DNA of 44,415 nucleotides. Origin: Comamonadaceae bacterium. GTDB lineage: Bacteria; Pseudomonadota; Gammaproteobacteria; Burkholderiales; Burkholderiaceae_C. Numbering within the stretch: position 1 is the first letter of the stretch; every line of letters starts with the position of its first letter. Under the pieces are notes generated by a model. The model was given only the letters and a program-made list of their open reading frames with translations, was not told the origin of the DNA and ran no database searches. The stretch spans positions 26,333 to 70,747 of the forward strand of contig JAHFQI010000001.1 in the NCBI GenBank assembly GCA_023259355.1, read 5' to 3'. Both the position numbers and the translations under genes were made by a program. Below, piece by piece: positions 1 through 7,807 of the stretch.

Positions 1-830
1 GGGTCCGCCTTGAGGTCGTCAAAGCCCAGCGCATCGCAAAATGTCGCCCACTGCGCATCGCTCACGGCGGCCAGGAAAATCTGCTCGCCGTCCTTCACGG
101 TGAACACGTCGTACACCGCCCAGGCCGAAATACGCTCGGGCATGGGCGCCGCGGGCTGGCCGGTGATGGCGTACTGCAGCATGTGCTGGCCGACCAGGAA
201 CACGTTGTTCTCGAACAGCGCGCTTTGCACTTCCTGCCCCTTGCCGGTGATGCCGCGCTGGATCAGCGCACCCATCGCCCCAATGGCGCCGAACATCCCG
301 CCCATGATGTCGTTGACGCTGGTGCCGGCGCGCAGCGGGTCGCCGGGGCGCCCGGTCATGTAGGCCAGGCCGCCCATCATCTGCACGACTTCGTCAAGCG
401 CCGTGCGGTGCTCGTAGGGGCCGGGCAGGAAACCCTTGTGGCTCACGTAGATCAGGCGCTCGTTCACCCTCGACAGTGATTCGTAGTCCAGCCCGTATTT
501 CTTCATCGTGCCGGGCTTGAAGTTCTCTGCCACCACGTCGGCGGTGGCCGCCAGCTTGCGCGCCACGGCCGCGCCCTCGGGCGAGTGCAGGTCGATGGCG
601 ATGCTCTTCTTGTTGCGGTTGAACATCGGGAAAAAGCCCGCGCCGGCGCCCAGCAGGTGGCGCGTGCGGTCGCCGTCGATGGGCTCGACCTTGATGACTT
701 CGGCGCCCATGTCGGCCAGCACCATGCCACAGGTCGGCCCCATGACCATGTGGGTGAATTCGACCACGCGCAGGCCCTTGAGGGGCAGCGGGCGTTCGGT
801 TGGCGCGGAGGCCGTGTTGATGTCGTTCAT
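1..830 (-). CDS. Family III (CaiB/BaiF) CoA-transferase, C-terminus cut by window edge
   Basis: Reading inward from an ATG at 830, the frame stays open to the window edge, so only the N-terminal ~276 residues are present. The start reads MNDINTASAPTERPLPLKG, followed by LRVVEFTHMVMGPTCGMVLADMGAEVIKVE, paraphrased here as the usual family III opening with an early nucleotide/CoA-binding GADVIK-like segment. A later GTSVNDIMGGMFG segment carries the Asp expected to form the aspartyl-CoA intermediate. Members move CoA between carboxylic acids in the cytoplasm. The gene lies directly upstream, in transcriptional order after, the HMG-CoA-lyase-like gene (18-base gap), so the pair probably activates and cleaves one branched hydroxy- or dicarboxylic acid. 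Which acids are used cannot be read from sequence. Confidence 0.85.
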   Translation of the reverse strand, partial: MNDINTASAPTERPLPLKGLRVVEFTHMVMGPTCGMVLADMGAEVIKVEPIDGDRTRHLLGAGAGFFPMFNRNKKSIAIDLHSPEGAAVARKLAATADVVAENFKPGTMKKYGLDYESLSRVNERLIYVSHKGFLPGPYEHRTALDEVVQMMGGLAYMTGRPGDPLRAGTSVNDIMGGMFGAIGAMGALIQRGITGKGQEVQSALFENNVFLVGQHMLQYAITGQPAAPMPERISAWAVYDVFTVKDGEQIFLAAVSDAQWATFCDALGFDDLKAD

Positions 831-848
831 GGCGTTCAATTCAAGGGT

Positions 849-1796
849 TCAGGCCGCAAGCGGCGCATCGTTCAAGGTCTTGGGCAGGCCGGCCTGCCAC
901 AACGTGCCGTGCAGCGCTTCGCCGTCCAGCCAGCCGGCCACCTGTTTTCGCAGCGCCAGCAGCGCGTCGATGTCGATACCGGTGTCGATTTTCATGCTGC
1001 GCAGCATGTAGGCCAAGTCTTCGCTGCTGACGTTGCCACTGGCGCCCGGTGCGTGCGGGCAGCCGCCGATGCCGGCCAGGCAGGCGTCGAAGCGGTTCAC
1101 GCCGGTCTGCAGCGCGGCGTAGACGTTGGCCAGGCCCAGCCCGCGCGTGTCGTGGAAGTGGCCGCACCAGAGCCTGTCGCCGACCAGCGCGCGCGCCTTT
1201 TCGAACAGGCGGCTCACCATGGCCGGGTCGGCGTAGCCCACGGTGTCGGCCAGGCTCACGCGGTCGGCACCGGCGTCGAGCAGGGCCAGCATCAGGCGCA
1301 GCACTTCGCTCTCGGCCACCTCGCCCTGGATCGTGCAGCCGAAGGCGGTGCCGACGCCGCCCTCGATGACGATCTTCGAGCCCGCGGCGTCGCGCGCAGC
1401 GCGGATGTGGGCCACTTCGGCCACCACCTCGTCGGGTGTCTTGCGCAGGTTGGCCAGGCTGTGGGCGTGGCTGGCCGAGAGCGGCACGATCATCGCGTCG
1501 GCGCCGCTGTCAATGGCTTTTTCGGCACCCTTGAGGTTGGGCACCAGCACCGACACGATCAGGCCCGGCAGGGTCTGGGCAAAGGCAACCAGCTCGGCCG
1601 TGTCGGCCAGTTGCGGCAGCAGGCGCGCCGGCACGAAGGAGCCGACCTCGATCTCGCGCTGGCCGGCCGCATGGGCGGCGCGAATCCACTCGATCTTCTG
1701 GGCTGTGGGCAGGACGCGGGCGATGCTCTGCAGGCCGTCGCGCAGGCCGACCTCGCGGATGATGGCCTGGGAGGGCAAATGAAGGTGATGGGACAT
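849..1796 (-). CDS. mvaB: Hydroxymethylglutaryl-CoA lyase-like aldolase (DRE-TIM family)
   Basis: About 315 residues, the normal size of bacterial HMG-CoA lyases. The N-terminal REVGLRDGLQ motif supplies the metal/substrate Arg-Asp pair, HFHDTRGLGLAN holds the metal-binding His-x-His, and AGIGGCPHAPGASGN carries the catalytic loop Cys. The family cleaves HMG-CoA to acetoacetate and acetyl-CoA, but close relatives take other 3-hydroxy-3-methyl acyl-CoAs. I chose the ATG at 1796; an in-frame TTG at 1805 would add three residues and neither has a clear Shine-Dalgarno. The gene is followed by a family III CoA-transferase on the same strand and is divergent from a LysR gene, which suggests a small inducible acid-degradation operon. 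Leucine breakdown is possible, but no other leucine-pathway gene is nearby. Confidence 0.88.
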   Translation of the reverse strand: MSHHLHLPSQAIIREVGLRDGLQSIARVLPTAQKIEWIRAAHAAGQREIEVGSFVPARLLPQLADTAELVAFAQTLPGLIVSVLVPNLKGAEKAIDSGADAMIVPLSASHAHSLANLRKTPDEVVAEVAHIRAARDAAGSKIVIEGGVGTAFGCTIQGEVAESEVLRLMLALLDAGADRVSLADTVGYADPAMVSRLFEKARALVGDRLWCGHFHDTRGLGLANVYAALQTGVNRFDACLAGIGGCPHAPGASGNVSSEDLAYMLRSMKIDTGIDIDALLALRKQVAGWLDGEALHGTLWQAGLPKTLNDAPLAA

Positions 1797-1841
1797 GGCG
1801 GTCAATGAAAGGGTGGGAGCTGCGACACCTGGATTTTAGAA

Positions 1842-1897
1842 ATTCCTGAAGCCATTGGAAAATCTATATCGGAAGGCTTAAAGTTCCAAGCAGGAAT
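1842..1897. promoter_or_regulatory. Candidate LysR operator between aldolase operon and LysR gene
   Basis: The 134-base divergent intergenic region is AT-rich compared with its surroundings. It holds an exact inverted repeat ATTCCTG (1842-1848) / CAGGAAT (1891-1897) and further TTCC...GGAA pairs between them (1843-1860 and 1884-1896). Clustered interrupted dyads next to a LysR gene are typical operator sites. Which dyad is bound is unknown. Confidence 0.4.
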
Positions 1898-1930
1898 ACC
1901 TAAAACCCCGTGGCTCCTGACTCACCCACC

Positions 1931-2845
1931 ATGCGCGATCTCGACCTCACCACCCTTCGCCTGTTCGCCGCCGTGTGCGACACCCGCAACATCACCCGCA
2001 CAGCCGAGCAACACGCCATCGTGGGGTCGGCCATCAGCAAGCGGCTGGCCGCGCTGGAACATGCCGTGGGCACCCCCTTGCTGCTGCGCCGGCGCCACGG
2101 CGTGGAGCCCACTGCGGCCGGTGAAACCCTGCTGGAGCATGCCCGCACCCTGCTGGCCAACGCCGACAGCATGGCCCGCGACATGGCGGCCTACGCCAGC
2201 GGCGTGCGCGGCCAGGTTCGCATCCTGGCCACGGTCTCGGTGCTGGCCGAGTCACTGGCCGACGACGTGGCGGCCTTCCTGCAAATACCGGCGCACCGCG
2301 ACATCCAGATCAGCATGGAAGAGCGCATCAGCCCCGAGGTCGCCCACGGCATCAAGACCGGCGCCGCCTCGCTGGGCATTTGCTGGGACGCGGCCGACCT
2401 GTCGGGCCTGCAAACCCGGCCCTACCGCAGCGACCACCTGGCCATCGTGGTCCATCCCTCGCATGCGCTGGCTGGCCACGCGCGGCTGGCGTTCGCGCAG
2501 GCGCTGGCGTACGAACACGTCAGCCTGCCGGTCAACAGCGCCGTGCAGGTCATGCTGCAACGCGCCGCCGCTGTGCTGGGCCAGCCGCTGGTGCACCGCG
2601 TGATCGTGTCCAACTTCGAGGCGGCGCTGCGCGTGGTGCGCGCCAACCTGGCCATCAGCGTGGTGCCGGCCGAGGTGGCCCAGCCTTATGCCGAGACCCA
2701 TGGCCTGCGCGTGATTCCGCTCACTGACAGCTGGGCGCAGCGGCAGTTCACCATTTGCTTTCGGGATGAGGCCACCCTGTCGCCGCCCGCCCGCTTGTTG
2801 CTGGGCCACCTGGAGAATCAGGCGACGCCACCGCGAGCCGCCTGA
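1931..2845 (+). CDS. LysR-family transcriptional regulator
   Basis: About 304 residues from the ATG at 1931 (MRDLDLTTLRLFAAV); a GTG at 1910 would add seven residues that do not belong to the fold. Residues 1-60 form the winged helix-turn-helix, including the AISKRLAALE recognition helix, and the rest is the periplasmic-binding-like effector domain. It is transcribed away from the HMG-CoA-lyase/CoA-transferase operon, and LysR proteins normally control the divergent neighbour in response to a pathway intermediate. The recognition helix has AIVGSAISKRL in place of the common TQPAVS, a variant seen in a CbbR-unrelated subgroup of LysR proteins. It converges with the fumarase gene, and I see no convincing terminator in the 48-base gap. 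Confidence 0.93.
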   Translation: MRDLDLTTLRLFAAVCDTRNITRTAEQHAIVGSAISKRLAALEHAVGTPLLLRRRHGVEPTAAGETLLEHARTLLANADSMARDMAAYASGVRGQVRILATVSVLAESLADDVAAFLQIPAHRDIQISMEERISPEVAHGIKTGAASLGICWDAADLSGLQTRPYRSDHLAIVVHPSHALAGHARLAFAQALAYEHVSLPVNSAVQVMLQRAAAVLGQPLVHRVIVSNFEAALRVVRANLAISVVPAEVAQPYAETHGLRVIPLTDSWAQRQFTICFRDEATLSPPARLLLGHLENQATPPRAA

Positions 2846-2893
2846 TCCTGCCCCCACGGAGCCATCGTCACCCTGGTCCAAGCTTTTTTCAGG

Positions 2894-4423
2894 CTATTCA
2901 GGCTGTGGCGTGGGCCGCAAGCCAATGTGCCGATGGATCGAATGCCCCGTCGCATCCACGGCCACGGTCACCGGAAACTCCTGGAGTTCAAACTCGTGAA
3001 TCGCTTCCATGCCCAGGTCGTCAAAAGCCAGCACTTTGGCGTGGGTGATGGCTTTGGACAGCAGGTAGGCGGCACCGCCCACGGCCATCAGGTAGGCCGC
3101 GCCATGCTGGCGGATGGCGGCAATGGCGGCCGGGCCCCGTTCGGCCTTGCCAATCATCGCCAACAGCCCGGTCTGGGCCAGCAGCGTGTCCACAAACTTG
3201 TCCATACGGGTGGCGGTGGTCGGGCCGGCCGGGCCCACGGCCTCACCGGGCACGGCATCGACGGGGCCCACATAGTAGATGACGCGGCCTTTGAGATCGA
3301 CCGGCAAAGGCCGCCCCTCGCGCAGCAGGTCCGCCATGCGCTTGTGCGCGGCGTCGCGCCCGGTCAGCACACGGCCGCTGAGCAGCAAGGTCTGCCCGGT
3401 GCGCCAGCTGGCGACCTGGGCGGCGTCCAGCGCATCGAGGTTGACGCGCACCGCCTGTGGCGAATCGAAACGATCGGGTAGGCCGTCCCACACGTCCGGC
3501 GGCGGCAGTGCGAGTTCGGCGGGGCCGCTGCCGTCCAACGTGAAGCGCATGTAGCGGGTGGCAGCGCAGTTGGGCACCAGCGCAATCGGTATCGTGGCGG
3601 CATGGCAGGGCGCGGTCGCCACCTTCACGTCCAGCACGGTGGCCAAACCGCCCAGGCCTTGCGCGCCGATGCCCAGGGCGTTGATGCGCTGGTAAAGATC
3701 CAGACGCAAGGCCTCTTCCGGGCTGGCCGCGCCACGCTGGCGCAGCAGGTCCATGTCGATCGGCGTGAACAGGCTTTGTTTGGCCAGCAGCATCGCCTGC
3801 TCGGGGCTGGCGCCGATGCCGATGCCCAGGATGCCGGGCGGGCACCAGCCGGCCCCCATGCCGGGCAGTTGGTCCAGCACCCAGTCGGCCACGTTGTCGC
3901 TGGGGTTCAGGGTCGCAAAACGCGCTTTCACATCGCCGCCACCGCCTTTGGCCACCACCAGCACTTCGAGCCCATCGCCGTCCGTCAGCTCGACCTGCAC
4001 GGTGCCCGGTGTGTTGTCGCGGGTGTTGCCACGCGCGCCCAGCGGGTCGCGCACCAGGGAGGCACGCAGCGGGTTGGCCGGGTCGGTGTAGGCCTGGTGC
4101 ACGGCTTCGTTGACGAGGGCCTGCAGGCTGCACAGGCGCTGGCCGTCGCGGCGAACCCATTGCAGCGCTGCGCCCAGTCGAACGAACACCTGCACCACAC
4201 CCGTGTCCTGGCACAGGGGCCGCTTGCCGTAATAACTCAGGCGGCTGTTGATCAGCAACTGCGCCATGGCGTCACGGGCCGGCGCATGGGTCTCGGCATC
4301 GTGGGCGCGGCGCAGGGCCTGCACAAAATCAGGCGGGTGGCAGTAGCTGATGAGCTGCAGGGCATCGGCGATGCCCTGCACCAGGTCTTCCTGGGCAATT
4401 TGCCGCACGGCGTCGGCGGGCAT
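2894..4423 (-). CDS. fumA: Class I (iron-sulfur) fumarate hydratase
   Basis: About 509 residues from the ATG at 4423, matching single-chain class I fumarases, with alpha and beta domains in one protein. The three cluster ligands line up as Cys71 (LCQDTG), Cys194 (GWCPPG) and Cys286 (VPNCAATR), equivalent to Cys105, Cys224 and Cys318 of E. coli FumA. The C-terminal half has the GPTTATRMDKF segment of the beta domain. It would convert fumarate and malate using an oxygen-sensitive [4Fe-4S] cluster in the cytoplasm. The start lies five bases past the stop of the Bug-receptor gene, so the two are co-translated as the last genes of the lyase operon. Position suggests it removes fumarate made by the upstream lyase; a related hydroxy-dicarboxylate such as tartrate is an alternative substrate. 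Confidence 0.85.
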   Translation of the reverse strand: MPADAVRQIAQEDLVQGIADALQLISYCHPPDFVQALRRAHDAETHAPARDAMAQLLINSRLSYYGKRPLCQDTGVVQVFVRLGAALQWVRRDGQRLCSLQALVNEAVHQAYTDPANPLRASLVRDPLGARGNTRDNTPGTVQVELTDGDGLEVLVVAKGGGGDVKARFATLNPSDNVADWVLDQLPGMGAGWCPPGILGIGIGASPEQAMLLAKQSLFTPIDMDLLRQRGAASPEEALRLDLYQRINALGIGAQGLGGLATVLDVKVATAPCHAATIPIALVPNCAATRYMRFTLDGSGPAELALPPPDVWDGLPDRFDSPQAVRVNLDALDAAQVASWRTGQTLLLSGRVLTGRDAAHKRMADLLREGRPLPVDLKGRVIYYVGPVDAVPGEAVGPAGPTTATRMDKFVDTLLAQTGLLAMIGKAERGPAAIAAIRQHGAAYLMAVGGAAYLLSKAITHAKVLAFDDLGMEAIHEFELQEFPVTVAVDATGHSIHRHIGLRPTPQPE

Positions 4424-4427
4424 GGCA

Positions 4428-5432
4428 TCAATCCAGCGACAGATTGGACCGGGCCGCCACGGCGCGCCAGCGCGCGACTTCGGCTTCGGTGTGCCGGGCC
4501 AGCGCCGCACCGGTGTACTGCTCGGGCGGCAGCATCTGGATGGCCTGGGCGGCCATCTTGTCGGTGTAGGCCTTGTCCTTCATGACCTTGAGGTAGGCGG
4601 ACTGGAATTTGTCCAGCGCCACCTTGGGCGTGCCCTTGGGCGCGTAGATGCCGTACCAGGTGGAGGCCTCGAAGCCGGGCATCACGGTTTCATGCAGGGT
4701 CGGCACGTCCTTGAGTTGCGGCAGCCGCACCTTGGAGGTGACAGCCAGCGCGCGCACCTTGCCTTCGCTGATTTGCGGCAGCGCGGTGTTGGTCTGGTCG
4801 AACATGCCATCGACCTGGCCGCCAATCACGTCCACCAGCGCCGGACCCGCGCCCTTGTAAGGCACCATCGTCACCTTGATGCCGGCCGAGCTGGCCACCA
4901 GCGCGGCAATCAGGTGCGAGCTGGAGCCCATGCCGGCGTTGCTGATGAACAACTTGTCCGGGTTCTTCTTGCCGAAGTCGATCAGGCCCGCGATGTCCTT
5001 GGCCGGATGGGCGTTGCGCACCATCAGCACCAGCGGCGTGTCGGGGAAGCGGAACACCGCGTCGAAGTCTTTCACCGGGTCGTAGGCCAGCTTCTTGTAC
5101 AGGGCCGGCGCCGCGCCCATGTAGCCCATGTGGCCCACGAGCAGGGTGTAGCCGTCGGCCTTCGCACGCGCCACCTTGGCCGCGCCCACGGTGCCGCCGG
5201 CGCCGGGCGAGTTGTCGATGATGATGGGTTGGCCCATCTCGCGCGCCACGCGCTCGGCGATGTGGCGCGCCAGCGCGTCGGTGGGGCCGCCAGCCGCGAA
5301 CGGCACGACCCAGGTGATGGGTTTGCTGGGGTAGGCGTCCTGCGCCAGGGTGCCGGTGGCGCTGAAGCCGGCGAGCAGGGCCAGGCTGGAAGCCAGCAGG
5401 TTGCGGCGAATGCGGGAAGAAATAGCGGACAT
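4428..5432 (-). CDS. Bug/TctC-type tripartite tricarboxylate transporter receptor
   Basis: About 334 residues from the ATG at 5432, which has a good GAGGAG Shine-Dalgarno. An N-terminal signal peptide (basic start, hydrophobic stretch, ending near TGTLAQDAYPSK) is followed by the family hallmarks: PITWVVPFAAGGPTDALAR, the DNSPGAGGTVGA loop, and VPYKGAGPALVDVIGGQVD. These periplasmic proteins bind carboxylates and amphoteric ligands. No TctA/TctB membrane partners are in the window, as is common for the many orphan Bug proteins of Burkholderiales. It sits between the lyase and fumarase genes and probably captures the lyase substrate, or senses it. Confidence 0.92.
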   Translation of the reverse strand: MSAISSRIRRNLLASSLALLAGFSATGTLAQDAYPSKPITWVVPFAAGGPTDALARHIAERVAREMGQPIIIDNSPGAGGTVGAAKVARAKADGYTLLVGHMGYMGAAPALYKKLAYDPVKDFDAVFRFPDTPLVLMVRNAHPAKDIAGLIDFGKKNPDKLFISNAGMGSSSHLIAALVASSAGIKVTMVPYKGAGPALVDVIGGQVDGMFDQTNTALPQISEGKVRALAVTSKVRLPQLKDVPTLHETVMPGFEASTWYGIYAPKGTPKVALDKFQSAYLKVMKDKAYTDKMAAQAIQMLPPEQYTGAALARHTEAEVARWRAVAARSNLSLD

Positions 5433-5500
5433 GGGGTGTCTCCTCAAAGGAATGATGTCAGGGAAAGGATGGGATCGGCCAGAAAAGCGGATTGCCGGGT

Positions 5501-6847
5501 TCAATGGCGCGGGGCCGCCAGCGCCTTGTCCACCATCTGCGGTGCGCAGCCGAGGTAGTTGCCGGGCTCGCACAAGGCGTCGATCTGCGCCAGGCTGACG
5601 AGCTTCGTCACCGCCGGGTCGGCCTTGAGCACCTCGGCCAGCGTGCGTTTGTGTTCGAGGGCGGTGCGGCAGGCGGCGTAGACCACGTCGTGCGCCTCGT
5701 TGCGGCCCAGCGCCGGGGCCAGGCCCATCATCACGGCCTCGGCCACGATCAGGCCGCCGGTGGAATCCAGGTTCTGGCGCATGCGCTGCGGGTCCACCTC
5801 CAGGCCGGTCAGCATGAACAGCGCCTGCGACACCGCGCCCGCCGTGTGCAGGAAGGCTTCTGGAATCGCCACCCACTCGGCCTGCCAGGGGCCGGTGGCG
5901 CGCTCGAAGTCCTGCACCGCGCCGTCCAGCGCCAGGCCAGCCAGGTGGCGCACGGTCTTGGCGGCGCCGATCATGACCTCACAGCTGATCGGATTGCGCT
6001 TTTGCGGCATGGTGCTGGAGGCGCCGCGGCCCTGGACGAAGGGCTCGAACACCTCGCTGAACTCGTTGGCCATCATCAGCGACACGTCCAGCCCCATCTT
6101 GGCGAGCGCGGCCGTCACCAGGCCCAGCCACTGCGCGGTTTCGGCCAGGCCGTCGCGGGCGGTGTGCCAGGTGGTCAGCGGCACACCCAGCTTGAGTTCT
6201 TCCATCATCGCGACCTGCACGTCCAGGCCCCGGTCGCCCAGCGAGGCCAGCGTGCCGCCGGCGCCAGCGAACTGGCCCACCAGCACACGCGGGCGCAGCT
6301 GCTGCAGGCGTTCGAGGTTGCGCTCGACCATGCCGAGCCAGATGGCGGTTTTCAGGCCGAAAGTCACGGGCAGCGCGTGCTGCAAGTGCGTGCGGCCGGC
6401 CATGGGGGTGTCGCGGTAGGTGGCGCTCAGGCGGCGCAGTTGAACCGCCACGCCACGCAGGTCGGCTTCCAGCAGGTCCAGGCCGGCGCGGATCTGCAGC
6501 ACCAGCGCGGTGTCCATGATGTCCTGCGTGGTGGCGCCCCAATGCAGGTATTTGCCGGCATCGCCCAGGCCTTCAGCCAGCTGGTGCACCAGCGGCAGGA
6601 TGGGGTAGCCCACGTTGTGCGTCTCGCGCTCCAGGCGATCCATGTCGAGTGCAATGCCCGGCGCCTGCGCCGCAATAACTTGCGCGGCCTCCTGCGGGAT
6701 CAGGCCCAGCTTGCCTTCGGCCAGCGCCAGGGCCACTTCGGTCTCGGTGTAGCGCGCCAGCGTGGCCGTGTCGGAAAACACGGTGCGCATGGCATCGGTG
6801 GAAAACAGGCTTCCGAGGAAGCGGGAGTCAATCAGGGTGGCGTGCAT
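5501..6847 (-). CDS. Fumarase/aspartase-superfamily lyase, PcaB-like
   Basis: About 448 residues from the ATG at 6847, preceded by AGGAG. The superfamily's conserved regions are clear: KYLHWGATTQDIMDTALVLQ (~99-118), GRTHLQHALPVTFG (~151-164, catalytic His near 154) and GRGASSTMPQKRNP (~273-286, the mobile loop with the catalytic Ser). Overall it resembles 3-carboxy-cis,cis-muconate cycloisomerase (PcaB) more than argininosuccinate or adenylosuccinate lyase. No other protocatechuate 3,4-cleavage gene is present, so a true PcaB role is doubtful. Its operon partners are a Bug receptor and a fumarase, which fits a lyase that releases fumarate from a succinyl-substituted compound (inference). It is the first gene of the operon, under the GntR operator. 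Confidence 0.85.
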   Translation of the reverse strand: MHATLIDSRFLGSLFSTDAMRTVFSDTATLARYTETEVALALAEGKLGLIPQEAAQVIAAQAPGIALDMDRLERETHNVGYPILPLVHQLAEGLGDAGKYLHWGATTQDIMDTALVLQIRAGLDLLEADLRGVAVQLRRLSATYRDTPMAGRTHLQHALPVTFGLKTAIWLGMVERNLERLQQLRPRVLVGQFAGAGGTLASLGDRGLDVQVAMMEELKLGVPLTTWHTARDGLAETAQWLGLVTAALAKMGLDVSLMMANEFSEVFEPFVQGRGASSTMPQKRNPISCEVMIGAAKTVRHLAGLALDGAVQDFERATGPWQAEWVAIPEAFLHTAGAVSQALFMLTGLEVDPQRMRQNLDSTGGLIVAEAVMMGLAPALGRNEAHDVVYAACRTALEHKRTLAEVLKADPAVTKLVSLAQIDALCEPGNYLGCAPQMVDKALAAPRH

Positions 6848-6863
6848 GGTGAGGCGATCTCCT

Positions 6864-6896
6864 ATATGTTCGTACTTATTATATGTACGAACATAT
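6864..6896. promoter_or_regulatory. Perfect palindromic operator for the divergent GntR repressor
   Basis: The arms ATATGTTCGTAC (6864-6875) and GTACGAACATAT (6885-6896) form a perfect 12-bp inverted repeat around a 9-base spacer. It lies 16 bases upstream of the lyase start codon and 36 bases upstream of the GntR start, in an AT-rich island. Its position over the core promoter makes repression of the lyase operon, and autoregulation, the simplest reading. Confidence 0.85.
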
Positions 6897-6906
6897 TTGA
6901 ATGCAA
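6878..6906 (-). promoter_or_regulatory. Sigma70-type promoter of the lyase-receptor-fumarase operon
   Basis: On the minus strand a perfect TATAAT (6883 to 6878) lies 17 bases from TTGCAT (6906 to 6901). The -10 falls inside the spacer of the GntR palindrome, so a bound repressor would block polymerase directly. On the plus strand TATTAT at 6877-6882 could be the -10 for the regulator gene. Confidence 0.65.
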
Positions 6907-6932
6907 GCAGCAATTCGTTACACTCTCACGTC

Positions 6933-7661
6933 ATGGCCACCCAACCGCTTTACGCCCGCATTGCCGACCAGCTGGCGCAGGACATCGCCAGCGGCCGCCA
7001 TGCCGTGGGCGCCACGCTGCCGACCGAGCTGGAACTGGCCGCGCAGCTGCAGGTGAGCCGCGCCACCGTGCGTGCGGCACTGGCCAGCCTGGAAGCGCGC
7101 AAGCTGGTGTCGCGCCGCAAGAACGCCGGCACGCGGGTGGAAGCGGCCTCGCCGCGCGGCGGCTACGGCGCGGCCCTGGCTTCGCTGTCGGACCTGCTGC
7201 AGTGGGCGCAGGCCTGCCAGCGCGCGGTGCAGCGCACGGATGACGTGGTGCTGGATCAAAACCTGGCGCGCGAACTGGGCTGCGAGCCCGGCAGCCGCTG
7301 GCTGCGCGTGCAAAGCCTGCGCTTTGACGCCGACAAGGGCCAGGGGCCCGTGGCCTGGACCGACGCCTACATCGACGCGCGCTACGCCGCCATCCTGCCG
7401 GCCGTGCTGAGCCAGCCCACGGTGCTGATGTCGCAACTGCTGGAGCAGCAATTCGGCCTGGACCTGGCCACGGTGGACCAGGAAATTTCCGGCGGCAAGC
7501 TCGACCCGGTGACCGCCCAGGCCCTGAAGGCCGAACCCGACGGCGCCGCGCTGAAGGTGGTGCGCCGCTACCTCACGGGCAGCGGCCAGCCGGCACTGGT
7601 GACGGTATCCACCCACCCGGCCGAGCGCTTTTCGATCCGGACCACGCTGAACCGCAGTTGA
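6933..7661 (+). CDS. GntR-family regulator, HutC subfamily
   Basis: About 242 residues from the ATG at 6933 (MATQPLYARIADQLAQDI). Residues 1-70 are the GntR winged helix with the LPTELELAAQLQVSRATVRAAL core, and residues ~85-240 are a UTRA effector domain, which marks the HutC subfamily. These are usually repressors released by a pathway metabolite. It is divergent from the lyase-receptor-fumarase operon and a strong palindrome lies between them, so that operon is almost certainly its target. The effector is probably the substrate or product of the lyase. The frame is open further upstream, but the extension would cross the operator and does not match the family. Confidence 0.93.
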   Translation: MATQPLYARIADQLAQDIASGRHAVGATLPTELELAAQLQVSRATVRAALASLEARKLVSRRKNAGTRVEAASPRGGYGAALASLSDLLQWAQACQRAVQRTDDVVLDQNLARELGCEPGSRWLRVQSLRFDADKGQGPVAWTDAYIDARYAAILPAVLSQPTVLMSQLLEQQFGLDLATVDQEISGGKLDPVTAQALKAEPDGAALKVVRRYLTGSGQPALVTVSTHPAERFSIRTTLNRS

Positions 7662-7701
7662 GCCTGACGGGTTCCGGGGACTTTTTTCACATTAAAAAGA
7701 C

Positions 7702-7730
7702 GACCATCCCGGCGTGAAATGGTCTTTATT
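7702..7730 (+). terminator. Possible rho-independent terminator after the GntR gene
   Basis: GACCAT (7702-7707) pairs with ATGGTC (7719-7724) over an 11-base loop, followed by TTTATTTGCTATTTTT. An AAA upstream of the stem pairs with TTT, so the hairpin could work in both directions between the convergent GntR and AraC genes. The stem is short. Confidence 0.45.
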
Positions 7731-7807
7731 TGCTATTTTTATAGTAGTAAATTCAGTCAACGTCATGCCGCCCGGCGCGTCCAGCCGCCAGGACAAACAC
7801 ATCCCTG

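Noticed and set aside
2846-2893. Terminator between the convergent LysR and fumarase genes
   Set aside because: A run of six T is present but no stable stem precedes it; a repeated CAGGCT nearby is not an inverted repeat.
5501-6847. Naming the lyase pcaB
   Set aside because: Sequence is PcaB-like, but no pcaG, pcaH, pcaC or pcaD gene is present and the operon partners point elsewhere.
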